A DNA stretch of 41,059 nt from the NCBI GenBank assembly GCA_001839685.1, contig MLAK01000897.1, forward strand, positions 9,500 to 50,558. The letters run 5' to 3'. Shown here in pieces: positions 27,759 through 36,468 of the stretch. The notes under the pieces are model-generated. The model was not told where the DNA came from, made no database searches, and saw only the letters and a program-made list of their open reading frames with translations. Both the position numbers and the translations under genes were made by a program. Source of the DNA: Tritrichomonas foetus (lineage: Eukaryota > Parabasalia > Tritrichomonadida > Tritrichomonadidae). Position 1 is the stretch's first letter. Each line of letters opens with the position of its first letter.

Positions 27759-30518
27759 TTACAGATCCTGCATAATTTGCTCATATAATAAAATTTCTGG
27801 CCGTGATTTTTTGTCAATCTCAAAAGGACTTTTTATTTGATTGATAAATGAATCTGAAATCAAGAACCACTTATTATTTTGGCGTACTACATCGAAATAA
27901 TGCCCAGAATCTGGTAAATCTCGGAAATAAACTATCGATTTCATTGAATATAATTTTTGATTTATATGAAGTGTTTCTTTGATGTGAAAAATTTGTTCAT
28001 AATTCGAATCAGTTAAATGAATAATTAAGAGAATGTTGATGGACACAATTTGAGTCATCATTAAAGGAGTATTTCTACAGAACTGACAAATACTATCATT
28101 TATAGGTTCATTTTTACAACAATCTTCAATATTTTGTAATTCAGAGCATGAAATTGAGTAAAGTAGGTTATTTTCCAACACTTCATTTCGAGCGCCACAT
28201 TGTGAGCATAAAATGGATTTAGCAATAAATCCAGTCATATTTGCTATCATATTATATTTTTCTTCTAAGTCGTTCAATAAAAATAGTAAAAACGCAGAGG
28301 TATCTCCTTTTTCATTGTACTTGATTGTTTGTGTAGAATTATTAATATAATAATTTATTATATAATCAATATCTCTTTTGTTAACGATGTCTTTTGTACA
28401 TTTTTTCAAAAATAATAACAAATCGTCTTCTTTATTGAATAATAATAGCTTAGTTCGAAAATGCTCTGAACTCATTAATAATTGAATTCCACTGTTTATG
28501 TAACAATTATTAGCTATATTATATAAACGAAAAATATTTCCTAGTAATGCTTGATCAAGAAATAGTTTCCCAAAGTTAAACAAATCGAAAATGGTCATAG
28601 AAAACCAATCATCTGCATTGATGTCCTTAAAAAAAGAATCTTCTTCAGGTGAATTGAAGTTGGTTTCACGAAAATCTAAATCGTTTGTTTCTTCTTCTTC
28701 TTTGAAATCTGAATGAAGGACATCAGTTTCCCGAAATTCTATATTTATTGGAGTGAAAACTTTCTTTAATTTGTAATCACCTTCTTTCCTCCCTGATTGT
28801 CTCCTAAGATTTCTAGTTTTGTTTTTTTGTTGTATATATTTTTCTGTTTGTTGCTTTTCTTTGTTTAGGGTTTTTCGCAGTATATATTTATCGATAATTT
28901 GTTTATTATGATCATTTAATTCTGCGATATTAAAATTGTTCATGAGCTGGTAATAAAACTTGTGCCCCTCATTCCAAAGTAAAACCGTAATTTTCATTCT
29001 GGTTGAAAAAGTCATTTTCCAAGATTTATTTTTGGGAGCCNAGTTTGATTTTGAGTGAATGTAAACTTTCATTACATTGAGTATTCTTATGGGGTTCTGT
29101 TTTTTCAAAGATAATAACATTATCATCAAGAAACGTATCAAGTCTATTTTTTAAATTAATATTTTTCGCAAAAGCTGGAATTTTAAAATCAATTAAATTC
29201 TCATGCAAACATTTCTGATGGTTATTCGAAAAATGTTCTGTAATATTAAAAAATTGTTCTTTTTTTGTTATCAGAGGTAAATCTCTGTCAAGCATCAGGA
29301 CTTTAACGAATTTTAAAAAAGACTTGATTATATCTGAAAATATATTTTTATTGTCGAAATTAAATTTAAGAAAACGGTTTTTAAATTGCTTATATGCGTG
29401 ATTTACATCTATAAATTGAATAATTTTCCAGTTCAACTTAGTAAATATTCCACCTACATTGTTATCGTTATCCATTGTGATACTATCTATTTTTGATAAT
29501 GAACACCATTTAGAACTTAATTTATTTAAAATTTCTGATTCAAGTGACTGGGGAAATCCTTCGCAATTTCCAATAGACCAATGGCTTTTTAATGACACTA
29601 CATAATAGTCAATTATCTTTTGTGTTGCTAAATCTATGAAAGCACCAAAGCATTCATGTGCATTTCTTGGGTGAGACCAAGCAGAATCAAATGAAATGCT
29701 TGACTTTTCATTCATCATAGAGCGAGCATTTCTCAATGATTCATTTGTTAAATCATTTAATATCTCATCCACTTTTTTAGTTAAACGTAAATAATGCTTT
29801 TCTGAGATTGTGGCTATATTTAATTTAGCCAGAAATCGTTCAGCTTGACTAAATGATAAACCTTCTGTCAGGCAACTGAGCGTAAATTGAAGAGGATCAA
29901 CTTTTTCATTACATATTTTATGTAAAAGATTTTTTTTTCGGATTTGGCTTTTATTTCACTGAATTTATTAGATAATTCGCAAAAAGAACTATTTAATTCG
30001 GTTATTTTTTGTTTTAACTGAGTGTTTTCATATGTCAATGACGAGATCTTTTGTTTCAAACGGTTATGTTCCTTTTTTAATAACTCATTTTCAATTCTGC
30101 ATTGAAATTGATCAAAATTTGGGTTGCTTTGGAGCAAACTGATAATTTCCGTTTTATTCATTGAATCAATATAGTTTTGAACATCTATATATTCACTAAT
30201 TGCCGGTACATTAATTATCTCTGTATGAGAAAACGACAATAAGTGAAATTTATTATTGCATTCATGAAAAGTTTGTTTCTCCGGGAAATTTGGAGCTTTT
30301 GAATCTACATAATTCTTTGTTTGAATCAGATGACAGTTTTTGTGAAAAAACAAGCGCATTTGATTGATATTATAGGTTGTAATAGGAATATTGCAGATTT
30401 TCAAAGCCTGCTCAATTGCAGTTCTTCGCATTTTGCTTCCCTGTAGTGAATGGTGATAGCAAAATATATAGGGATAGAAAAAAGTTAGTTTATTCGCTGG
30501 AACAAACACTTTATCCAT
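27759..30518 (-). CDS. DDE transposase fused to ubiquitin-specific protease (two single-base breaks)
   Basis: Three open segments (30518-29868, 29900s-29041 and 29040-27759) are one gene of about 920 codons. One base is off in a nine-A run near 29930-29938, and an extra N sits at 29041; dropping the N gives KLAPKNKSW in frame. Order of parts: an unknown N-terminal domain (about 1-130), a coiled coil (about 150-205), an LSFSQAERFLAKLN helical region, then the transposase. Its acid residues are probably Asp in SFDSAW (codon 29686-29688), Asp in TMDNDNN and Glu in CNESLHSL. A basic and then acidic linker follows. The C-terminal 280 residues are a USP: the Cys box NIANNCYINSGIQLL (Cys codon 28503-28505), two zinc CxxC pairs (CSQC, CQFC) and the His box DSGHYFDVV (His 27900-27902). 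All core catalytic residues are present, so activity is plausible. Confidence 0.8.
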
Positions 30519-30615
30519 TTTGAAAATGGCGGATTTTTAGTAAAAAAATTGAATAATATAATTTCAGGGATTATTGAAAATATTTCAATGAAAAAGTTGA
30601 TAAAATTGTGAAAGA

Positions 30616-30694
30616 AACTTTTTCAATAATTCTAGTAACATAACTTTTTAAGTGACGAATAACTTTTTCAATAATTCTAGTAACATAACTTTTT
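30616..30694. repeat. Direct repeat, two 34-bp copies, 45-bp period
   Basis: Two identical 34-bp copies (30616-30649 and 30661-30694), beginning AACTTTTTCAATAATTCTAG, separated by 11 bp. They lie inside the right end of the transposon, 50-140 bp from the inverted repeat. That is a usual place for transposase-binding subterminal repeats, but no copy was found at the left end. Confidence 0.85.
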
Positions 30695-30742
30695 CTAAAT
30701 CATTCATAGAGCTGCTTCAAAATTTTGATATAGCTCGATGTG

Positions 30743-30756
30743 ATGTCAGTTGCCCC
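30743..30756 (-). repeat. Right terminal inverted repeat
   Basis: ATGTCAGTTGCCCC on the plus strand, the exact complement of 27311-27324, followed by TTAA. Confidence 0.85.
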
Positions 30757-30760
30757 TTAA
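30757..30760. repeat. TTAA target-site duplication, right copy
   Basis: The partner of the TTAA at 27307-27310. On the minus strand it closes the codons GAT ATC ATT AA of the severed cyclase N-terminus. Confidence 0.8.
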
Positions 30761-30842
30761 TGATATCGAAACGCATGCGGTCGTTTGAAGAAGACGACCT
30801 CGACATCACCGAGCTGGATGGGTTCTGTTGATTCGATTGCAT
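30757..30842 (-). pseudogene. Severed 5' coding piece of the adenylyl cyclase gene
   Basis: The minus strand reads ATG at 30842 and then a Ser/Asn/Gln-rich start (MQSNQQNPSSSVMSRSSSSN, then DRMRFDII), and runs into the transposon. If the element and one TTAA are removed, the frame continues without a break as K-ASSTKLDAIFPLLD at 27310-27264. This is the expected cytosolic N-terminus ahead of the cyclase's first membrane helix. A further ATG at 30917 is in the same frame, but the sequence between is less convincing. A small frame break then separates this frame from the main cyclase frame. Confidence 0.75.
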
Positions 30843-31964
30843 CAAGTTTTGTTTTTTGATTAATTTAAGCTTTTCGAAATAGAATTGACAGACTGCATAA
30901 ATATTTAAATAATTCAATGTCAGGAAAAAAAATTTCGAAAGATATCACACGTTCTTAATTTACTTGAAAATCTTCCTTTGTAATATCATGTATTGAATTT
31001 TTATACATTTAACTTATCAAAATTTCACATACACTTTCAAATGGATTTGAAGAGATTTCTATGTAGAAAGATTTCTGTTGTAATTCATAATTTTGTTTTT
31101 GATTTCAATGTTATTCGAATAATTGTGAATTCTTTTAACAATATTTGAATTATTTATTCATTGAAAAAAGTTTCAATGAATAACTTTTCTTTTGATGTTG
31201 GGAGGTATTGAAGTAGGGCATAAATGATTTTATGCCAGTTGAATAAATTCATGTCAATACAAATAAAATATTTATTTAACGTCTTGAAGAAATGGAAACA
31301 GAGGAAATAATAACGTTGTAGATTTTTCTTATTTGAGCACCTATGAGGGGTTGATGAATAAATGTGGAAGTGATTTATTTTATGATATTAAGTTTTACAG
31401 GTGTTCAAGTAATCTGGCAACAATTGTCGATAATGATAAATATCACAATTTCCATCAGAAATAACCCTTTAGTCATATTAATAATAAATGTCAATTTGAT
31501 ATATAATAAGAACTTCAATTTATACATTATTTTATAATCACATTCTCCTAACGAAATAATTTGATTTTTGCTCATCTTCATCAAGTTTTCGTTTTCATTA
31601 TGTAGAATCTATAAAATATAATTTATTTGATTCCTTCATTAGTGATGTTTTTCATTGGATTGTCAGAAGAATTTTACTCTGACAGTCCATAATGTTTATG
31701 GACATTCAAAGATATTCATTTATATAGATTTATATATGAGCAATATAAATAATTAACTTTACTTGTGATTAAAAAATTAATTCCCAAGATCTGAGTGAAA
31801 TAGAAATAATACCTACTTTTCAATAAATTCAATGTGATAGTTCAATTCAAATATAGGTGGTCATTTTTTGTTGCAGGAAAGGATTGAATTTCACCTATGA
31901 ATAGGTCAATTTACTGTCAAATTCCTCATCAGAAGAAATCATCAATTCTTCTCCTCTTCTTGAC
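30843..31964. other. Divergent intergenic region
   Basis: About 1.1 kb between the original start of the cyclase gene (minus) and the hydrolase gene (plus). It should hold both promoters. The only clear structure is a perfect 13-bp hairpin at 31154-31183. The rest is AT-rich with no recognisable gene. Confidence 0.7.
31154..31183. repeat. Perfect 13-bp inverted repeat with 4-nt loop
   Basis: TTATTCATTGAAA, loop AAAG, then TTTCAATGAATAA. The DNA could form a cruciform, or a hairpin if transcribed. It stands alone in a divergent promoter region. Confidence 0.85.
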
Positions 31965-33053
31965 ATGATCCAATACATTATTTTAGCGCTTCTTATCATC
32001 CTCGTTCTCTACTTCCTTCGTACCAACAAAATTAACGTTGTTGTTAATCCCGAAGGAAATGTCGCTCATCTCGCTGCTCAAATGAAATCTATCTCTAAAA
32101 CATATCGTCCAACGCCATGGCTCATTGGTGGTCATTTTCACACAGTTTATGGAATGCGAAATCGAAAACGCTCATCATATACAAATAAATGCAGCCGTGA
32201 ACTTTTTGTGTTCGCAGATGAAGGAACAGCTGCCCTTGATACATTTGAAACATCAGATATGCCAAGTGATGCACCACTGGTGCTTTTGAACCCAACACTC
32301 GGTGGCGGCACTCGCGAGCCGATCATAAATAATTTAGCAGAAGCTTTAATGAAGAAAGGATTTCGTGTTGTTGTTGGAAATGCTCGAGGCTGTGCAGGCG
32401 CACCAATCACATCACCACGGCTGTCTTGTGGTGCTGATTATGATGATCTTCAAGCAATCATTTCACATTTGAAAGAAAAGCATCAGCCAAAATTTGTTTT
32501 TATTGCTGGATTCTCTCTTGGCGCTTTACAATCGATGTGCTTTAGTGCTTTCGATGGATCTGTTGATGGTATTTGTTGTGTTTCACATTTATATAACACA
32601 CTTGAAGGGTCTTTCATACTTGATAAGTTTCCTCAATCAAAGCTGTACACACCAATCATGTTAAAGCAACTTAGGCATACATTAACAAAGAGCAAATTTA
32701 TCGAAAATCCTGAAGCAATGAAAGCGAAAACACTTCATGAATTTGATGACGTTTTTACCGCGAAAACTAGAGGATTTAAGTCTTATCGTGAATACTATAA
32801 AGCAACTGAAATTTATGATAAAATACCAAAAGCAAAAACACCAACTCTTGTAATTGGTGCTGATGATGATCCTTTCACAAATAAAAAATATTTGCCTATT
32901 AATGAGGTTCAAAAGTCTGACAATGTAATTCTAGTTCATACTGCTGAAGGTGGACATGTCAGCTTCGTAACCGGAATAAATGGAAGGAATTCATTGATCG
33001 ACCAAATCATACCAGAATTCTTCCTAACAATCATTTCAGACAAACAAAAGTAA
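31965..33053 (+). CDS. Alpha/beta hydrolase, ABHD1/ABHD3 (YheT/EMB8) family
   Basis: A 362-residue protein. Residues 1-20 form one N-terminal membrane anchor (IILALLIILVLYFL). The family's HFHTVYG segment, LLNPTLGGG oxyanion region and ARGCAGAPITSPRL block follow. The catalytic triad is visible: Ser184 in GFSLGA, an Asp among 300-302 (ADDDPF) and His331 (GGHVSF). Relatives are membrane-bound lipases or phospholipases; human ABHD3 trims medium-chain phosphatidylcholines. A similar role in lipid turnover on an internal membrane is inferred. Length and layout match the family. The start ATG is preceded by TCAATT. The stop is TAAG. Confidence 0.85.
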   Translation: MIQYIILALLIILVLYFLRTNKINVVVNPEGNVAHLAAQMKSISKTYRPTPWLIGGHFHTVYGMRNRKRSSYTNKCSRELFVFADEGTAALDTFETSDMPSDAPLVLLNPTLGGGTREPIINNLAEALMKKGFRVVVGNARGCAGAPITSPRLSCGADYDDLQAIISHLKEKHQPKFVFIAGFSLGALQSMCFSAFDGSVDGICCVSHLYNTLEGSFILDKFPQSKLYTPIMLKQLRHTLTKSKFIENPEAMKAKTLHEFDDVFTAKTRGFKSYREYYKATEIYDKIPKAKTPTLVIGADDDPFTNKKYLPINEVQKSDNVILVHTAEGGHVSFVTGINGRNSLIDQIIPEFFLTIISDKQK

Positions 33054-33508
33054 GGATAAGAATTAGAAAATAAAGATAAGGAATTTTAATGTAGCATTTT
33101 AGCAAAAGTAAAATATAGCCTTTTCTCCCTACTTCTCAGAATGTCTCTCTATTTTTTACTTCAATATTTTTTTGTATTTTAAATCATGGAAATAACAATA
33201 ACAATAAATAAAAATAATGTGAAATAAAAAATGGCTAGATGGCATGTCTTTTCGAAGTTTTAAAATCCAATCATAAGCTTCTGATTGATATCTCATTTCA
33301 TGATTGACAGAATTTGCTCCAAAATCAAATTTTATAAAGACCTATCCTGATTTCTGTGAGAGTATTTAAATTTATCAAATCGAATGTATGATTTTGGTTG
33401 GAAGGAATTTTTTGACAAAATTCTTTTTTGGTCACCTCATTCAAAAGGCGATACGTTTAGCTAATAAAGTTCAGAAAAAGTTATAAAATTGAGATAACAA
33501 TTCTTTAA
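33054..33508. other. Intergenic region
   Basis: About 455 bp between two plus-strand genes: the 3' flank of the hydrolase and the promoter of the phosphatase-fold gene. AT-rich; nothing recognisable. Confidence 0.7.
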
Positions 33509-34681
33509 ATGATTTTTTTCCATTTTTGCTTTTTCTCTTTCGGTGTTCTTCAGGAATGCGTCGCTGAAAACCAGATTCCTGAAATTTCAAATGAGTACAA
33601 ACTTGTTCAACACCATGTAATCACCAATTGCGGATCACATTCTCCTTTCACAACTTTTTTACCAAGAGAAAATCGAGGAACTTGGCAATGTGATCCACGC
33701 TCAGAAAATTCCAGCTATTCATCACGTCACAGTATATTTCCGATCGACTTGCCGCGCGAAATTCACACGATTATCGATAAACGCTATGCCGAATATCCAC
33801 CAAATTGCGGATTGGGCAGTATTACAGTTGAAGGAATGAATCAAGTTTCCGATTTAGGGTCGAATTATAGAAAGTTTCTTTTTGAAACTCATCATTTGAT
33901 TAATGAAAAAATTAATCTTGATGAAATTTTGATAAGGTCAACTTTTGAAGAACATTCTTATCAAACAGCAGTTTCTTTTGTGAGTGGTTTGTTCAAAAAT
34001 TTAAATAATGGAAAAATAATAAATATCGTTTCTGGGACAAAAAACAAAGAAATAATTGTGCCAAATAAAAATCAATGTAAAGATTTAAACAATCTAATTT
34101 CTTCATTTGAAAACTCAGATGATGCTCAAAAAGAAATTGAATTTGCAAAATCTGAACTTTCATCAATCTTTCAATTGTTTGATATAAAATCACCAACAAA
34201 GAAAAATATAATCAATATATGTGAATGGATAAATTCTATGAAATGTAATGATCAAATTTTAGAATCCAACATTTCGAATAAATTCAAATCATGCCAGAAT
34301 ATTCTCCAAAAGCTTCGATTTGGAGCTTTTTCAAGCGACAGGGGAAAAATTGGAGTTGCTGCATCACCAGTAATGAGAGAAATTTTACGAAACATTGATA
34401 ATTTTATGAATCAATCAAAAAATATCAAATTTTCTTTAATTGCCGCAGAAGATACGACAATTGCTGCAATTTTGTCTTTATTGAAAAACGAAAAATTGAA
34501 TGATCAGATTTTGCTAGCATCTCATTTAAGTTTTTCTGTTCTTCAAAAAGACGATTTTTACTATCTTCAAGTATTCATGAATGGAAAACCACTAAATATT
34601 TCTGACAGAAATATTCTCAAATATGATGAGTTCAAAATCAAATTCGAGAAATTGATTAATTACTGTCATGAACTTCCTTAA
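33509..34681 (+). CDS. Secreted histidine-phosphatase-fold protein, catalytic residues lost
   Basis: A 390-residue protein with a signal peptide (about 1-20). The fold signature of clade-2 histidine phosphatases (acid phosphatase, 2-phosphoxylose phosphatase) is clear: ITVEGMNQVSDLGSNYRKFL, then IRSTFEEHSYQTAVSFVSGLF. The catalytic motif RHGxRxP is NCGSHSP (residues 40-46), so both arginines and the phosphate-accepting His are gone, and a Cys stands where the His was. The late AHDTT motif is AEDTT (about 313-317), so its His is also lost. A pseudophosphatase, perhaps binding a ligand in the secretory path or outside the cell, is the likeliest reading; a Cys-based mechanism is only a speculation. 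The stop reads TAAA. Confidence 0.75.
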   Translation: MIFFHFCFFSFGVLQECVAENQIPEISNEYKLVQHHVITNCGSHSPFTTFLPRENRGTWQCDPRSENSSYSSRHSIFPIDLPREIHTIIDKRYAEYPPNCGLGSITVEGMNQVSDLGSNYRKFLFETHHLINEKINLDEILIRSTFEEHSYQTAVSFVSGLFKNLNNGKIINIVSGTKNKEIIVPNKNQCKDLNNLISSFENSDDAQKEIEFAKSELSSIFQLFDIKSPTKKNIINICEWINSMKCNDQILESNISNKFKSCQNILQKLRFGAFSSDRGKIGVAASPVMREILRNIDNFMNQSKNIKFSLIAAEDTTIAAILSLLKNEKLNDQILLASHLSFSVLQKDDFYYLQVFMNGKPLNISDRNILKYDEFKIKFEKLINYCHELP

Positions 34682-35177
34682 AATCGAATGCGTATTTTGT
34701 GTTATATATATTAATATTAATAAAACATATTTTCATACGACGCTAAAAATATTTTATTAATTTTTTTTTTCGAAACCATATTCAGTTGTGTTTTGAAGAC
34801 ATATTTTACATAAAGCAATTATTAACTAAACGGTAAACAAAGACAAATATAAAAATGTCAACTCAAGCCAAATTATATTATCCCAGATTGAAATTTCACA
34901 ACAAACTTCTTTTATCATAAATAATAAAAACAATTACTTATGAATGATCATATTCGAACAGACATTTTACTTTTGACAATGGAGAAATTTGTCAATTGAG
35001 AGGATCAAAAATCATATAAAAAAAATTCAAAGCAAATTGGGTAAACATATTGAAAATCTTTGTAAAATCAATTGGCCTTTATTGGCGAAAAACAATTAAC
35101 CTCAATTAATTGATTTTAATGAGGTCAATTTTAAAGTTACTCAGAATTTCCAAACAGAGCTGGTCAATCTCTATTTC
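34682..35177. other. Intergenic region
   Basis: About 500 bp between two plus-strand genes, containing the Rab promoter. A TCAATC lies 15 nt upstream of the Rab ATG. AT-rich, with no other feature. Confidence 0.65.
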
Positions 35178-35842
35178 ATGGCATCATCTGGCGATTAGTT
35201 TGTTTTTTTTTTCTAATATCAGCGATTATCTCTTCAGTTTTTTTAATTTTCTAACCTCCAGAAGTTCTCATTGTTGGTGAATCCGGCGTTGGAAAGAGTT
35301 GTCTTTTGATTAGATTCACAGAAGATATTTTTATCGAGAATTACATTTCGACAATCGGTGTTGATTTTAAGATACGGACGATTACTCAAGACAAAAAAGT
35401 GATTAAGCTTCAAATCTGGGACACAGCTGGCCAGGAACGCTTCAGAGCTATTACAAAATCGTATTATCACGGATCGCACGGCATTGTTATTGTTTACGAT
35501 ATTACAGACCGGAAAACATTCGACAAGATACCAGACTGGATGAATCAGATCCAACAGAGCGACAACAGTGAAGATTCCTGTAAAATATTAATCGGCAATA
35601 AATGCGATCTGGCTGACCATCGTGAAGTGAAAATTGAAGAAGGTGAAGAACTCGCAAGACAGTACGACATTCCGTTCATGGAGACATCTGCAAAGGATTC
35701 TTTGAATGTCGATAATTTATTCCATACAATGGCAACAGCAATGAAGGAAAAGGCAGGAGCAACAGCTTCAGGGAATGTCAGTGATAATAAGCTCGCTTCG
35801 TTCCAGGGACAGAGCATCGGGCAGAAGAAGCAATGCTGCTAA
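35178..35842 (+). CDS. Rab1-like small GTPase, three exons
   Basis: A gene of three exons: 35178-35197, 35223-35236 and 35262-35842. Splicing gives 204 residues beginning MASSGDYDYLFKVLIVGESG. All GTPase motifs are present: P-loop GESGVGKS (17-24), switch I STIGVDF with Thr42, switch II WDTAGQE (64-70), NKCD (124-127) and ETSAK (152-156). The C-terminus ends KKQCC, a double-cysteine site for geranylgeranylation. IGVDFKIRT and KSYYHGSHGIVIVYDITD are of the Rab1/Rab8 type, so ER-to-Golgi or exocytic traffic is likely. Without splicing, the frame upstream of 35306 lacks an ATG and meets a stop before the P-loop's first strand. The stop reads TAAA. Confidence 0.9.
35198..35222 (+). other. Ultrashort intron 1 (25 nt)
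   Basis: It begins GTTTGT, has a ten-T tract and a branch-like CTAAT, and ends ATCAG. Removal joins GAT TA to C, giving Asp-Tyr. T. vaginalis is known to have introns of about this size, with the branch site close to the 3' end. Confidence 0.8.
35237..35261 (+). other. Ultrashort intron 2 (25 nt)
   Basis: It begins GTTTTT, is T-rich, and ends CTAACCTCCAG, close to the trichomonad branch/acceptor motif ACTAACACACAG. Removal gives Phe-Lys-Val, which restores the Rab signature YLFKVLIVG. It is preceded by a 14-nt exon (35223-35236). Confidence 0.85.
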
Positions 35843-35880
35843 ATAGTAAAAATATGAAGTTGAAAATGATTTGATTGAAA

Positions 35881-35900
35881 AAAACAAAACAAAACAAAAC
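35881..35900 (+). repeat. (AAAAC)4 microsatellite
   Basis: Four perfect AAAAC copies just after the Rab stop codon. Confidence 0.9.
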
Positions 35901-36160
35901 AATAATCACTATTACTCATAATAATTTAATTTATTTAAAACAAAAAAATGATTTTTCCTTTGATCATTGAAATAAAATTTTGAAGTATCCAATGAACCTC
36001 TTTTATTTTACTTTTTATTTCTTCTTAAGTTCCTTTTTTGGGATTCTTGAGTGCACTTCCCATTCTCGGGAAGAATAAAAGCATTCATGTTTTCATCTTA
36101 AAGAGATTTATGCGAGTTTTTTTAATAAAGGTCAAATCTTTATCAAAATAAATTTTCTAT

Positions 36161-36312
36161 TGTGATTCTTTGATGTGATTGTGATTCTTTGATGCGATTG
36201 TGATTCTTTGATGTGATTGTGATTCTTTGATGCGATTGTGATTCTTTGATGTGATTGTGATTCTTTGATGCGATTGTGATTCTTTGATGTGATTGTGATT
36301 CTTTGATGCGAT
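36161..36312 (+). repeat. Minisatellite, 8 x 19 bp, strictly alternating T/C variants
   Basis: Eight copies of TGTGATTCTTTGATGYGAT. Position 16 alternates T, C, T, C through all eight, with no other change, so the array is really four copies of a 38-bp unit. There are no spacers, so it is not a CRISPR array. All frames read as repeats, but no start or gene context supports coding. Confidence 0.95.
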
Positions 36313-36468
36313 TTCATCCGGATAGAGAATCTTAACTTTCATTGATTCATTGTAATTATTTCCGTTTATTTGTATCAAATGTCATAGACTCAAATATCAA
36401 AGAATCAAAGGAAAAGAAATAATAATATGATATAATTTTACAACAAATTATAAGAGGAAAGATACTTT

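Larger units (their letters stand above)
27311..30756 (-). mobile_element. TTAA-inserting DNA transposon carrying a transposase-USP fusion
   Basis: A 3446-bp element bounded by perfect 14-bp inverted repeats (GGGGCAACTGACAT at 27311-27324; its complement at 30743-30756) and flanked by TTAA. It contains one long minus-strand gene. The element sits in the N-terminal coding region of the adenylyl cyclase gene in the same orientation. TTAA duplications are known for piggyBac and Kolobok transposons. The transposase core (FDSAW, MDNDNN, CNESLHSL) instead looks Mutator-like or Kolobok-like, not piggyBac. The left non-coding end is 448 bp (27311-27758) and the right is about 238 bp. The short, perfect ends and nearly intact gene suggest a recent insertion. 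Confidence 0.85.
35843..36468. other. Convergent intergenic region with repeats
   Basis: About 625 bp between the 3' ends of the Rab gene and a minus-strand membrane-protein gene. It holds four AAAAC repeats (35881-35900) and the 152-bp minisatellite at 36161-36312. No gene seen. Confidence 0.75.

Noticed and set aside
27307..30760. Classification as piggyBac because of TTAA
   Set aside because: The transposase motifs do not look like piggyBac; TTAA is also used by Kolobok.
30717..30917. Independent small gene of 66 codons
   Set aside because: It is the severed cyclase start reading into the transposon end.
35306..35842. Rab gene starting at 35306 as a truncated protein
   Set aside because: 35306 is a TTG and such a start would cut the P-loop; the three-exon model gives a complete Rab.
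36161..36312. CRISPR-like repeat array
   Set aside because: The units abut with no spacers and differ at one base only, so it is a minisatellite.
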